Below, piece by piece: positions 1-5,563 of a DNA stretch of 9,504 nt. Origin of the DNA: an uncultured Clostridia bacterium (GTDB taxonomy: Bacteria > Bacillota > Clostridia > Christensenellales > UBA1242); NCBI GenBank assembly GCA_947627585.1, contig CANQWP010000024.1, forward strand, positions 1 through 9,504. Direction: 5' to 3'. Position 1 is the stretch's first letter. Each line of letters starts with the position of its first letter. The notes below the pieces were generated by a model that saw nothing but the letters and a program-made list of their open reading frames with translations, was not told the DNA's origin and searched no databases. Made by a program: the position numbers and the translations under genes.

Positions 1-405
1 ACCCATGAGATAATAGAAGCCATTTCCGGAAGTGCGGCCGGTGGCGTCTTTGTCAAGGCCGTTTATGCTCTCCAAAATGTCGGCATGATGCGGAACTTCA
101 AAAGATGGAACTTTTGGCTCGCCAAAACGTTCGATTTCCACGTTTTCGCTGTCGTCCTTGCCTATAGGCACACTTGCGTCGATGATGTTTGGAATGGTCA
201 GCATGATCTTTCTGATTTTTTCCGCCAAAACCTCTTCTTCCTTTTCAATTTCGGCGATGCAGTCATTGTTTTTGCGGACTTGCTCTTTGATTTTTTCGGC
301 TTCTTCCACTTCGTCCACGAGAGGAAGTTTGGCATCTTGAAACTTTTTGCGGATGTTTTCTTTCACAAGTTCTTTGTTTGTTCTGATGAGATTTATGTCA
401 ATCAT
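1..405 (-). CDS. serS: seryl-tRNA synthetase, N-terminal part (runs off window)
   Basis: Cytosolic class II aminoacyl-tRNA synthetase that charges tRNA-Ser (and the tRNA-Sec precursor where present). The 135 visible residues start MIDINLIRTN, run through KKFQDAKLPLVDEV, and reach IPNII (71-75), SVPIGKDDSENVE (about 78-90), and a GRTSGNGFYYLMG stretch that leads into the catalytic core. These match the SerRS type common in Clostridia. The catalytic motifs 1-3 lie beyond the window edge. The ATG at 405-403 is chosen because it gives the family N-terminus and has AAAAGGA about 8 nt upstream. Odd point: the antiparallel coiled-coil arm between about residue 30 and the IPN motif is only about 40 residues, where E. 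coli SerRS reaches the same motif near residue 104, so about 30 residues of the tip are missing. The gene is divergent from the ankyrin-like gene. No T-box leader is visible upstream. Confidence 0.93.
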   Translation of the reverse strand, partial: MIDINLIRTNKELVKENIRKKFQDAKLPLVDEVEEAEKIKEQVRKNNDCIAEIEKEEEVLAEKIRKIMLTIPNIIDASVPIGKDDSENVEIERFGEPKVPSFEVPHHADILESINGLDKDATGRTSGNGFYYLMG

Positions 406-462
406 GATTTTGTCCTTTTTCTTTTATAAACTTCATATATTTTTGCACTTTTTCAGCCTTTT

Positions 463-479
463 TGTCAAGAAATTTGACA
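463..479. promoter_or_regulatory. dyad of two TTGACA elements upstream of serS
   Basis: TGTCAA (463-468) and TTGACA (474-479) form a perfect inverted repeat with a 5-nt spacer. On the minus strand TTGACA at 468-463 is a candidate -35 box for serS, but no convincing -10 lies 16-19 nt downstream, so the serS promoter is not settled. The element could equally be an operator. Confidence 0.35.
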
Positions 480-548
480 GAAGAAACGCGTTAGGCAAGA
501 AAAAAGTCACCTTTTTTGAGCGATCACGAAAAAGAAAGTGACATTGTT

Positions 549-578
549 TTGACTTTTGTCGAAATTTTATGATATAAT
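549..578 (+). promoter_or_regulatory. promoter of the ankyrin-like gene with a Spo0A box in the spacer
   Basis: TTGACT (549-554), an 18-nt spacer and a perfect TATAAT (573-578) form a sigma-A promoter. The start point would fall near 585, with AGGAG at 596-600 and the ATG at 608. The spacer carries TTTGTCGAA (555-563), an exact match to the known Spo0A-box consensus TTTGTCRAA. The block from TTGACT through GTCGAA is almost identical to the ftsA promoter at 1180-1209. Confidence 0.75.
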
Positions 579-607
579 ATATTATATTAGTTTTTAGGAG
601 ACACAAG

Positions 608-1057
608 ATGGAAGCAGAAGAAAAAATCAACGCAGTTGACGAATTTGGAAATTCACGCATTATGAACGCATGCGCGGCGGGCGACCTTTTCACTTTCGCC
701 AATTTGGCAAAAAAAAGAGATGTCGATTTGTGCATAAGAAACAAAGGCGACCAAACGGTCATGGACATTGCGGAAAGTGAACTTGAAAAGGCCTGCGAAA
801 AATATGACTATGAAATGACCGCTGACGAGAAAAGAGCGCTGGAAGAAGAAGTTTTGAATAGAAAGCAAATTTTGAAAGTCCTAAAAATTCGCGTCAAAGA
901 AGAACTTGTTGAAATTGCCCAAAAAAGAGAACAGAAACAAAACATGCAAGATTCTTCACTTGAACACTTGGACAAATTTGGGATCAACATTCCAAGCGCC
1001 GATGGCGTGCCAACTGCATATTACAATCATGATCATCACAATTTTGAAAGAGTTTGA
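608..1057 (+). CDS. small ankyrin-repeat-like protein, function unknown
   Basis: A 149-residue soluble protein that I cannot place in a named family. Residues about 10-58 resemble one and a half degenerate ankyrin repeats: VDEFGNSRIMNACAAGD, a helix pair, then a second turn with RNKGDQTVMDIAE. Residues about 70-112 are strongly charged (E, K, R) and probably helical or coiled coil. The tail (about 118-149) is polar and ends with a His/Asn-rich YYNHDHHNFERV. No signal peptide or membrane segment is seen. The start is fixed by TTAGGAG eight nucleotides upstream of the ATG. It is a single-gene unit with its own promoter and a strong terminator directly after the stop. Because its promoter shares the Spo0A-box block with ftsA, a role linked to sporulation or division is possible, but that is inference. 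Ankyrin repeats normally mediate protein-protein contact. Confidence 0.8.
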   Translation: MEAEEKINAVDEFGNSRIMNACAAGDLFTFANLAKKRDVDLCIRNKGDQTVMDIAESELEKACEKYDYEMTADEKRALEEEVLNRKQILKVLKIRVKEELVEIAQKREQKQNMQDSSLEHLDKFGINIPSADGVPTAYYNHDHHNFERV

Positions 1058-1082
1058 AAAAGACCTGTTCGGGTCTTTTTTT
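1057..1082 (+). terminator. intrinsic terminator after the ankyrin-like gene
   Basis: AAAAAGACC, a six-base loop and GGTCTTTTTTT form a stem-loop with a U-tract, starting at the last base of the stop codon. It separates this gene from ftsA. Confidence 0.9.
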
Positions 1083-1128
1083 CTTGATCGTTTCAGAATT
1101 TTTCTTGGCATGTTTGTTTTTGTTGAAT

Positions 1129-1171
1129 ATGCAAAATTTTGCATAAATATAAATTTTTTCAAATATTTATG
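1129..1171. repeat. two overlapping palindromes upstream of the ftsA promoter
   Basis: ATGCAAAATTTTGCAT (1129-1144) is a perfect 16-bp palindrome. It overlaps CATAAATAT (1142-1150), which is repeated inverted as ATATTTATG (1163-1171) across a 12-nt spacer. The pair ends 8 bp before the -35 box of ftsA. It is very A/T rich and could be an operator site or a weakly structured spacer; I do not recognise the motif. Confidence 0.5.
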
Positions 1172-1179
1172 AAATTTGT

Positions 1180-1209
1180 TTGACTTTTTGTCGAACTTTG
1201 TTGTAAGAT
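1180..1209 (+). promoter_or_regulatory. ftsA promoter with a Spo0A box in the spacer
   Basis: TTGACT (1180-1185), 18-nt spacer, TAAGAT (1204-1209). TTTGTCGAA (1187-1195) in the spacer is an exact Spo0A-box consensus match. The start point would lie near 1216, close to the AAGGAAG ribosome binding site (1220-1226). Confidence 0.7.
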
Positions 1210-1229
1210 GAAGTCAAAGAAGGAAGAAT

Positions 1230-2351
1230 ATGGCGGATAATAATGTTGTGGTTGTTGAAATTGGCTCGTCGAAACTTGCCTGTGTGGTGGCAAGTCGAGG
1301 CATCAACGGCATTTTCAACATCAAAGCACGCGCAGAAGAAGAATATGCGGGCTTTTTGGAGGGCGACTTTGTTGAGCCGTCGCTTTTGGAAGACGCGCTG
1401 AAAAGTCTTTTTGGGGAAATTCAGTCGGTCTATAAGAAGAAGATTGAAAAAATCTTTGTCGGTGTGCCGGCAGAGTTTTCAAAAGTGGCTTCGGCAAAAG
1501 AACAGTCCACTTTCCGCTTGAAGCGCGCCGTTAGAAAGGCCGACATTGACCTTTTGATGCAACAGGCCGCAAAAGACGTTGAAGAAGACGGAATGGAACT
1601 TCTTTGTGTCGAGCCGATTTTCTATGAACTTGACGACAGCCGAAAAACAAATTCGCCAATTGGCATAAAGGCCGGAAAAATTGTGGCAGAACTCTCGGTT
1701 GTTCTGGCACAAAGCTCGTTCATCTCCATGCTTAACAAAATTTTTGCGCGCATGGGCGTTGTGCAAGTGGAATATCTCTGCGAGCCGCTTTGCGAGGCCA
1801 TGATGATTTTGGAAAAAGAAGAACGCGAGCGCACATGCATTGTCATTGACGTCGGCGCGCGCACAACAAGCGTGGCTTTTGTGAAAGGCGACGGGTTGAC
1901 AAATCTCACTTCGTTCTCAATGGGCGGAAGCCACATCACAAGCGACATCTCTCAAGCGTGCGGAATTTCATATAACGATGCAAGCAATCTCAAAAAACAA
2001 ATTGTGCTTTCGCTCCGCGGAGGTCAAGATGACTTCTATGAGCTTGTCACCTTGGGCGGTCGCGTGGCAAAAATTCCGCTTTCATATGCCAACGAGGCGG
2101 TGATGTATCGGCTTAACATCATTGCAAAAACGGTCAACGAGTGCATTCGCTTGTTCGCAAAAGAATATGTGCCATATTATCCAATCTATCTCTGTGGCGC
2201 AGGTGTCAGCAAGATTCGCGGCGGAAAGGACTATTTCGCAAAGTGCATCGCACGCAACATCTCATATGGCGTTCCGCCAATCCCGGCCATGGACAAGCCA
2301 GAACTTGCATCAATTCTTGGGCTTTTGAATGCGGCACTTCAAGAAAACTGA
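1230..2351 (+). CDS. ftsA: cell division protein FtsA, short C-terminus
   Basis: Actin-like ATPase that normally tethers FtsZ to the membrane and recruits the divisome. It has 373 residues. The fold is readable in order: phosphate-1 loop VEIGSSK (9-15); the FtsA-specific 1C domain (about 80-165, with FVGVPAEFSK at its start and EPIFYELDDS inside); phosphate-2 IDVGARTT (206-213); the FtsA hallmark GGSHITSDI (232-240) followed by the ISYNDASNLKK helix (246-256); and an adenosine-loop LCGAGVSKIRG (321-331). The start has AAGGAAG five nucleotides upstream. The protein ends only about 15 residues after PELASILGLLNAAL, which is the end of the ATPase fold. The linker and C-terminal amphipathic membrane-targeting helix (usual total about 420 residues) are absent. 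It lies 124 bp upstream of ftsZ. A PilM-type relative is less likely because the HIT motif and 1C domain fit FtsA. Confidence 0.92.
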   Translation: MADNNVVVVEIGSSKLACVVASRGINGIFNIKARAEEEYAGFLEGDFVEPSLLEDALKSLFGEIQSVYKKKIEKIFVGVPAEFSKVASAKEQSTFRLKRAVRKADIDLLMQQAAKDVEEDGMELLCVEPIFYELDDSRKTNSPIGIKAGKIVAELSVVLAQSSFISMLNKIFARMGVVQVEYLCEPLCEAMMILEKEERERTCIVIDVGARTTSVAFVKGDGLTNLTSFSMGGSHITSDISQACGISYNDASNLKKQIVLSLRGGQDDFYELVTLGGRVAKIPLSYANEAVMYRLNIIAKTVNECIRLFAKEYVPYYPIYLCGAGVSKIRGGKDYFAKCIARNISYGVPPIPAMDKPELASILGLLNAALQEN

Positions 2352-2376
2352 AAAATTCTTGAAAAAAGGGCAAAAA

Positions 2377-2392
2377 ACACGCAAAAACGTGT
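2377..2392. repeat. small hairpin between ftsA and ftsZ
   Basis: ACACG and CGTGT pair across a CAAAAA loop. The plus strand continues with A residues rather than T, so it is not a terminator for ftsA. On the minus strand it would be followed by a T-run and could stop antisense transcripts. Confidence 0.4.
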
Positions 2393-2410
2393 AAAAAACG
2401 GTAAAATTTC

Positions 2411-2439
2411 TTGCAAAAAATAAAAATTTGCGTTAAAAT
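2411..2439 (+). promoter_or_regulatory. ftsZ promoter
   Basis: TTGCAA (2411-2416), a 17-nt spacer and TAAAAT (2434-2439) give a plausible sigma-A promoter, about 36 bp before the ftsZ start. It would let ftsZ be expressed independently of the ftsA promoter. Confidence 0.55.
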
Positions 2440-2475
2440 TGTTTAAATTAGGTTTTCAAAACAAAAGGAGCGAAT

Positions 2476-3684
2476 ATGGAAAACAATAACAACACAAACA
2501 TTGTCAAAATCAAAGTTTTGGGCGTCGGCGGAGGCGGAAACAATGCTGTCAACCGCATGATTGACGCAAACGTTCAGTCAGCGGAATTTGTTGCAATCAA
2601 CACCGACAAACAAGCGCTTCTCATTTCAAAGGCAGAAAAACGTTTGCAAATTGGCGAAAGATTGACAAAAGGAATGGGCGCAGGCGCTGTTCCAGAAATC
2701 GGTCGCAAAGCGGCGGAAGAGAGCAAAGCCAGCATCACAGAGATCTTGAAAGGCAGTGACCTTGTGTTTATCACGGCCGGCATGGGCGGCGGAACAGGCA
2801 CTGGCGCAGCACCTGTCATTGCTCAAATTGCCAAAGAACTTGGCATTTTGACAGTCGGCATTGTGACAAAACCTTTCCAATTCGAAAACCGTAAAAGAAT
2901 GGAAAATGCCGAAAAAGGCATCAACGAACTGAAAAAATATGTTGACACAATTGTTGTCATTCCAAACGAGAGACTTCTGACCATTTTGCCGGAAAAAACA
3001 ACACTTGTTGAAGCGTTCAGATATGCAGATGACGTTCTTCGCCAAGGCATTCAAGGCATTGCTGACCTTATCGTTTTCCCGGGCATGATCAATTTGGATT
3101 TTGCCGACATTGGCACAGTCATGAAAAATCGTGGACTTGCACACATGGGCGTTGGACACGGCAAGGGCGAAAACAAAACTTTGGAAGCAGTTCGTCAAGC
3201 AGTTGCATCTCCACTTATTGAGACAACAATCGAAGGTGCGACCGGCGTCGTTTTGAACATCAAGGGCGGAAGTGACATCACCTTGCGTGAAGTTTCGGAA
3301 GCGGCCAACATGGTGAAAGAAGTCATTGACCCATCTTGCAACTTGATTTTCGGCAGCAGCATCGACCCAGAAATGAGAGACGAAGTTGAAATCACAATCA
3401 TCGCAACAGGCTTCAAGAGCCCAGAAGAGATTGCTGCTGAACAAGCGCAAAAAGAGGCGGAAGAACAACAAGTCGAAGAAGAGCAGCCAAAAGAAGAGCC
3501 TCAAGCTCCAGAAGAGGACAAGTTCCGCGGCTTCAACCCATTTGGATATAACGCGCAAGCAAATCAGCCACAAAACAATGTGCGTGTTGAACAAAACAAC
3601 AACACTTCGCGCGTAGACGTGAACGCAAGCATCAACACCGTTCCACCTTGGATTGAAAAAATCCGCAACAAAAACAAAAAATAA
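2476..3684 (+). CDS. ftsZ: cell division GTPase FtsZ
   Basis: Tubulin-like GTPase that polymerises into the Z-ring at the division site and, in spore formers, at the polar septum. The 402 residues are full length. Seen: an Asn-rich N-terminus, KVLGVGGGGNNAVNRM (13-28), the tubulin signature GGGTGTG (104-110), PNERLL (163-168), and the catalytic T7 loop NLDFADI (206-212) that completes the neighbouring subunit's active site. The globular core ends near residue 314 (IATGFKSP). A Glu/Gln/Pro-rich linker (about 318-385) follows, then a C-terminal peptide VPPWIEKIRNK that fills the place of the usual D-(I/V)PxFLR FtsA/SepF-binding motif. AAAGGAG lies 7-8 nt before the ATG. Two terminators follow the gene. 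Confidence 0.98.
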   Translation: MENNNNTNIVKIKVLGVGGGGNNAVNRMIDANVQSAEFVAINTDKQALLISKAEKRLQIGERLTKGMGAGAVPEIGRKAAEESKASITEILKGSDLVFITAGMGGGTGTGAAPVIAQIAKELGILTVGIVTKPFQFENRKRMENAEKGINELKKYVDTIVVIPNERLLTILPEKTTLVEAFRYADDVLRQGIQGIADLIVFPGMINLDFADIGTVMKNRGLAHMGVGHGKGENKTLEAVRQAVASPLIETTIEGATGVVLNIKGGSDITLREVSEAANMVKEVIDPSCNLIFGSSIDPEMRDEVEITIIATGFKSPEEIAAEQAQKEAEEQQVEEEQPKEEPQAPEEDKFRGFNPFGYNAQANQPQNNVRVEQNNNTSRVDVNASINTVPPWIEKIRNKNKK

Positions 3685-3705
3685 GGCAAGCAATTGCCTT
3701 TTTTT
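3683..3705 (+). terminator. first ftsZ terminator
   Basis: AAGGCAA and TTGCCTT pair across a GCAA loop, and T residues continue past the stem to 3705. The stem overlaps the ftsZ stop codon. Confidence 0.9.
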
Positions 3706-3726
3706 ATTTAAACCTTTAAACTGACA

Positions 3727-3754
3727 AAAAGAGAGCAATTTTTGCTCTTTTTTT
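3727..3754 (+). terminator. second, tandem ftsZ terminator
   Basis: AGAGCAA (3732-3738) and TTGCTCT (3742-3748), extended by flanking A and T runs, are followed by a T-tract. Together with the first terminator it insulates spoIIGA from ftsAZ transcription. Confidence 0.85.
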
Positions 3755-3787
3755 CATTTTTTTCATAGGGAACGGCGTTTAAAGTTT

Positions 3788-3795
3788 CATAAAAT
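3788..3795 (+). promoter_or_regulatory. -10-like element close to the spoIIGA start
   Basis: CATAAAAT, containing TAAAAT at 3790-3795, lies only 6 bp before the spoIIGA ATG. No Shine-Dalgarno sequence fits between it and the start. If this is the real -10, transcription would begin at or within the start codon and the mRNA would be leaderless. No matching -35 and no exact Spo0A box is seen, so this is a weak call. Confidence 0.3.
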
Positions 3796-3801
3796 GGTTG
3801 T

Positions 3802-4605
3802 ATGCAAATCGTTGTGGAATATGTTTTGCTGGAAAATTTTCTCATTAACCTCATCATTTTGAAGACGGTGAGCCTAATTTTGCGCGAAAAGGGACGACTG
3901 TTTTTTCTTTCTGCCTTTTTGGGTGCTTGCTTGACGGTCGTGATGCCGGCGCTCTATCTTTCTTCGGTCGGCTGGCTTTTTGTTGAACTTGGGCAGGCGA
4001 TTTTGTGCGTTTGCATTTCGTTCAAGTTTAAAAAACTCAAAAAGTTTCTTCAAATTTTTGGCACAAATTTTTGCGCGACATTTTTGTATGGCGGAGCGTG
4101 CTATTTCTTTGAGGGACTTTTTGGGCAGAGGCCTTTTGTGTTGATTTTGTGCGTCGTTGTGGGCGTTTTTGCGGTGGTAAACGGGATTGCAAGGCTTCAT
4201 GCGCGCAAAAAAGCAGTGGACAACTTTTGCTTTGATGTTGAAATTCAAGAAAAGGGCCGTTGCGGCAAGTGGCGCGCCTTTTTGGACAGCGGAAATTTGC
4301 TCTTTGACCCCGTGACGAACAGTCCGGTCAGCCTTATCAACTTCCGCGTTTTTTCAGCGCTTTTCAAGGAGATTGATTTGGAGGACATCATTCGGCGGAG
4401 CGAAAAATTGAAGACTCTCCGGTGCGCGCACTATATCAGCATGGGAACGCTTGGAAGTGACGGCAAAATTTTGGTCTTTCAAGTGGACAAGCTGGTGCTG
4501 GAAGGCCGGCCATATGAGAAAGTGACGCTGGGCTTGTGCCTCAAAAAATTTGATGACGCTTTTGGCAGCGACATCATTTTGCATAATAATCTTGCAAGCG
4601 CTTAA
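3802..4605 (+). CDS. spoIIGA: SpoIIGA, pro-sigma-E processing aspartic protease
   Basis: Mother-cell membrane protease that removes the pro-sequence from SigE after a forespore signal (SpoIIR). It has 267 residues, somewhat shorter than the B. subtilis protein. The N-terminal half (1-131) is hydrophobic and holds about five membrane spans, beginning with VVEYVLLENFLINLIILK. The C-terminal half is the cytosolic aspartic protease domain, with the active-site motif FLDSGNLLFDP (160-170; catalytic Asp162) and a conserved end DAFGSDIILHNNLA (252-265). The ATG is chosen because it matches the family N-terminus. It has no recognisable ribosome binding site. It precedes sigE by 22 bp, the classic spoIIG order, so the two are probably one transcript. 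Confidence 0.95.
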   Translation: MQIVVEYVLLENFLINLIILKTVSLILREKGRLFFLSAFLGACLTVVMPALYLSSVGWLFVELGQAILCVCISFKFKKLKKFLQIFGTNFCATFLYGGACYFFEGLFGQRPFVLILCVVVGVFAVVNGIARLHARKKAVDNFCFDVEIQEKGRCGKWRAFLDSGNLLFDPVTNSPVSLINFRVFSALFKEIDLEDIIRRSEKLKTLRCAHYISMGTLGSDGKILVFQVDKLVLEGRPYEKVTLGLCLKKFDDAFGSDIILHNNLASA

Positions 4606-4627
4606 ATCAAGAAAAAGGAGTTTTGAC

Positions 4628-5314
4628 ATGAAAATTCTTTTGAAGATCAAATTGTTTTTTTGGAAACTTTTTGGCGGGGAGCACAGACGACGCGTCGAGC
4701 AAATCATGGCCTATATTTGCGGCAACAAGGCACTTCCGCAGCCTCTTCCGGCCGAAGAAGAAATGTGGCTTTTGGAGCAGGTTCAAAGCGGCAACAACGA
4801 GGCGCGCGACAAGCTCATTGAGCACAATCTTCGGCTTGTGGTCTATATCGCCAAAAAATTTGAAAGTTCAGGCATCGAACTTGAGGACTTGATTTCCATC
4901 GGTGCGATTGGGCTGATCAAGGCGGTCAAGACATACAGCATGGACAAAAACATCAAGCTTGCCACCTATGCCAGCCGCTGCATCGAAAACGAAATTTTGC
5001 TGGACGAGCCTCTTTCTTCCGACGGCGAGGGGAACGAACTGCTTTTGGCGGACATCATTCCAATCGACGAAGAGAGCGTGTCGAAAAACATCGAAACAAC
5101 GGCGGAGAAACAAATGCTCATGGAAGTGATTTCTCGCCTTGACGAGCGCGAGCAGATGATCATGTTTTTGCGTTTTGGGCTTGCCGGAAACGAAGAAAAG
5201 ACACAAAAAGAGGTGGCGGACATGATGGGCATAAGCCAAAGTTACATTTCGCGTATCGAAAAGAAAATTTTGGCAAAACTTCGAAAAAAACTTGAAAAAG
5301 AAAGCGGTTTTTAG
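4628..5314 (+). CDS. sigE: pro-sigma-E, mother-cell sporulation sigma factor, internally deleted
   Basis: Sigma factor that directs early mother-cell transcription after cleavage by SpoIIGA. It has 228 residues. The pro-sequence (about 1-30: MKILLKIKLFFWKLF plus a basic stretch) is amphipathic and membrane-binding. Then come ALPQPL (35-40), region 2 with NLRLVVYIAKKFE (67-79), LEDLISIGAIGLIKAV (85-100) and LATYASRCIENEIL (111-124), a short region 3, and region 4 with LDEREQMIMFLRFGL (171-185) and the helix-turn-helix VADMMGISQSYISRIEKK (196-213). The start at 4628 follows AAGGAG. Key oddity: after ENEIL the protein jumps straight to LDEPL, whereas the family carries about 14 more residues here (MYLRR..., ending EVSF in B. 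subtilis). The end of region 2.4 and the following segment are therefore missing. The reading frame is otherwise intact. The TAG stop uses bases from the adjoining insertion. Confidence 0.93.
   Translation: MKILLKIKLFFWKLFGGEHRRRVEQIMAYICGNKALPQPLPAEEEMWLLEQVQSGNNEARDKLIEHNLRLVVYIAKKFESSGIELEDLISIGAIGLIKAVKTYSMDKNIKLATYASRCIENEILLDEPLSSDGEGNELLLADIIPIDEESVSKNIETTAEKQMLMEVISRLDEREQMIMFLRFGLAGNEEKTQKEVADMMGISQSYISRIEKKILAKLRKKLEKESGF
5286..5312 (+). repeat. 27-bp direct repeat, left copy (inside the sigE end)
   Basis: A 27-bp sequence (AAAAACTTGAAA ... GCGGTTTTT) identical to 5564-5590. In this copy it encodes the last residues of SigE and supplies the first base of its TAG stop. Confidence 0.9.
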
Positions 5315-5355
5315 TCTACTGTTGGAAAAGAAGTTGCGCAGAGTGCCTAAATTGC

Positions 5356-5394
5356 TGTCATTCTGAATGAAGCGCAAGCGAAATGAAGAATCTC
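5356..5394. repeat. inverted partner of the 28-bp repeats
   Basis: Begins TGTCATTCTGA and ends GAAGAATCTC. Both ends are exact reverse complements of the ends of the 28-bp repeats at 5460-5487 and 5510-5537; the middle differs (AGCGCAAGCG here). Confidence 0.85.
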
Positions 5395-5459
5395 AATATG
5401 CCAAGGAGTGAGTTTAGGAGAATCAAGTTTTGTTTTGCTTCTCTACTCCCTGACCAGCG

Positions 5460-5487
5460 GAGATTCTTCCCTTCGGTCAGAATGACA
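5460..5487. repeat. 28-bp repeat, copy 1
   Basis: Starts GAGATTCTTCCC and ends TCAGAATGACA. It is identical to 5510-5537 exactly 50 bp downstream; the similarity extends 5 bp further left with one mismatch. Confidence 0.9.
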
Positions 5488-5509
5488 AGATGAGGCTGCA
5501 AACACAGCT

Positions 5510-5537
5510 GAGATTCTTCCCTTCGGTCAGAATGACA
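5510..5537. repeat. 28-bp repeat, copy 2
   Basis: Identical to copy 1. Either copy can pair with the inverted partner at 5356-5394, so two alternative hairpins are possible. Confidence 0.9.
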
Positions 5538-5563
5538 CAAGAGGGGGCTTCTTAAAACAACTG

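Noticed and set aside
406..607. T-box leader for serS
   Set aside because: No T-box core sequence (AGGGTGG-type) and no specifier loop could be found on the minus strand.
2626..3738. 370-codon open frame on the minus strand opposite ftsZ
   Set aside because: It is a shadow of a highly conserved gene; the translation is rich in Cys, Phe and Asn, has no family features and no ribosome binding site.
4550..4627. Earlier in-frame start for SigE
   Set aside because: It overlaps the spoIIGA end and lacks the AAGGAG that precedes 4628; the pro-sequence begins naturally at 4628.
5460..5537. CRISPR array
   Set aside because: There are only two direct copies with one 22-bp gap plus an inverted copy; no array and no cas genes.
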